64,000 bases of DNA from Paramacrobiotus metropolitanus (lineage: Eukaryota; Tardigrada; Eutardigrada; Parachela; Macrobiotidae), in NCBI RefSeq assembly GCF_019649055.1, contig NW_026570233.1, forward strand, positions 620,001 to 684,000, read 5' to 3'. Shown here piece by piece: positions 63,160 to 64,000 of the stretch. The position numbers were made by a program, and so were the translations under genes. Each line of letters opens with the position of its first letter. Within the stretch, counting starts at the first letter, position 1. The notes under the pieces were generated by a model that worked only from the letters and a program-made list of their open reading frames with translations, was not told the DNA's origin and searched no databases.

Positions 63160-63985
63160 TATTTAAGGAAATGGCTATTGTCACCCCCCTGCACCCCCTT
63201 TTGACTATTGTCACCCCCTTGCACCCCCTTTTGACTATTGTCACCCCCTTTATTTTATAAATAAAACACCCCCTTTGACTATTGTCACTCCTTAAAACAC
63301 GCCCTTTTGGCTATTGCCACCACCTTTCATTTATTCTTATAAATTTTCCAGCAGCGGTTCTTTTCCAACTTTGTTCCTGCCACCACCGACAGGCCTGGGG
63401 AAAGGCGCCGAGCGAAGCTTATTGACACTTATCACAATATCGCTAAGATGCGGCCTCATTTTTTTAACATCAAACCTAACATCTTCGAGGGTTTTTAGCT
63501 GATGAGCTCCGCAGCGAATGCGATCGCAAAAAGTCCACAATTATGGCCATCCCTTTGATGCTTCATGCACGGAAAGAAAATTTCGGTGCCCTCCCTTCCG
63601 CTTGTTCTCAGCACTTTCTTAATCTCTGGTGCCGACGGCGGTGGTACAGAGTCATAAACAAACGGCTGCCCCTATTTCCGCGGTAACAGCACTCAGTGGT
63701 CGCTGGCACCTTTTTGTACCTTTCCGGTAGTTTACAATCTTACTTAAGCTGGCTGCAAGGCCAAGCTAGCAACAATGTATTTTTTACAAGAAATGTCAAG
63801 GAGTGGCAATAGTCAAAGGGGGTGACAAAGGTGGTGACTATAGCCTCAGGGGGTGTTCACTTTATTTTAAAAAAGGGGGTAACAATAGCCTCAGGGGGTG
63901 TTCACTTTATTTTAAAAAAGGGGGTGACAATAGTCAAAAAGGGGTGCGAGGGGGTGACAATAGTCGCACCCTTTATTTAAATCAA
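63160..63985. mobile_element. Foldback element with GACTATTGTCACCCCCTT repeats
   Basis: The left arm (63166-63330) has tandem (G)CTATTGTCACCCCCTTGCACCCCCTTTT units. The right arm (63795-63985) has their reverse complement (AAAAGGGGGTGACAATAGTC). The outer ends are TTTAAGGAAATGGC and the inverse of TTTAAATAAAGGGTGC. The unique centre (63340-63790) has a minus-strand frame (63540-63337) with RIRCGAHQLK, weakly like a hAT transposase segment. It abuts the end of duplicated block B. Confidence 0.65.
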
Positions 63986-64000
63986 AAACAATCATTCTAC

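Overview
The window is nuclear DNA of an animal-like eukaryote. Genes have short GT-AG introns (119 to 390 nt), PRPF3 spliceosome exons and HSP70 exons are recognisable, and most of the sequence is mobile DNA. I cannot name the species; a small invertebrate is my guess. No bacterial or organellar features are seen.

Left flank (1-3200): degenerate GGTGACC repeats, a broken BTB-BACK-type gene on the minus strand, and a divergent half of a foldback repeat.

3201-29882 (minus strand): a structurally complete, very young LTR retrotransposon of 26.7 kb. Its 607/601 bp LTRs are nearly identical, it has a 4-bp target duplication (CTGG), a TGG primer-binding site and a GTGGGGG polypurine tract. One uninterrupted 3607-codon gag-pol frame (Ty3/gypsy order PR-RT-RH-IN) carries three copies of the integrase HHCC module. 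Downstream lie about ten further sense ORFs of unknown function, a tandem array of five tRNA-like units of about 170 bp, and a spliced gene on the opposite strand.

29887-32300: two neighbouring NYN-ribonuclease-like genes, both apparently lacking the 3' part of the domain.

32.76-63.16 kb: a tandem duplication of a PRPF3 - HSP70 - HSP70-like block. Copy A (32.76-38.76 kb) keeps an intact, lid-less HSP70 and only a relic of PRPF3. Copy B (39.08-63.16 kb) keeps most PRPF3 exons, a scrap of HSP70 and a broken HSP70-like gene. A block of about 325 bp is almost identical between the HSP70-like copies, which suggests gene conversion. In copy B the divergent promoter is split by a 667-bp foldback element (8-bp target duplication). 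That element is itself split by a second large LTR retrotransposon (44228-59902, 15.7 kb, 444-bp LTRs about 99% identical, 4-bp target duplication GTAG).

The second element (plus strand) has gag with a UUUAAAC slippery site, a pol broken by several frameshifts, and four intact extra ORFs. One of these has repeated winged-helix-like modules. It also has an array of short hairpins that reiterate its own U5/PBS junction, and a very high density of the word GCCAG on the sense strand. The window ends with another foldback repeat (63.16-63.99 kb).

Main result: two unrelated oversized LTR retrotransposons, each with a large accessory-gene module downstream of pol and reiterated copies of its replication signals.
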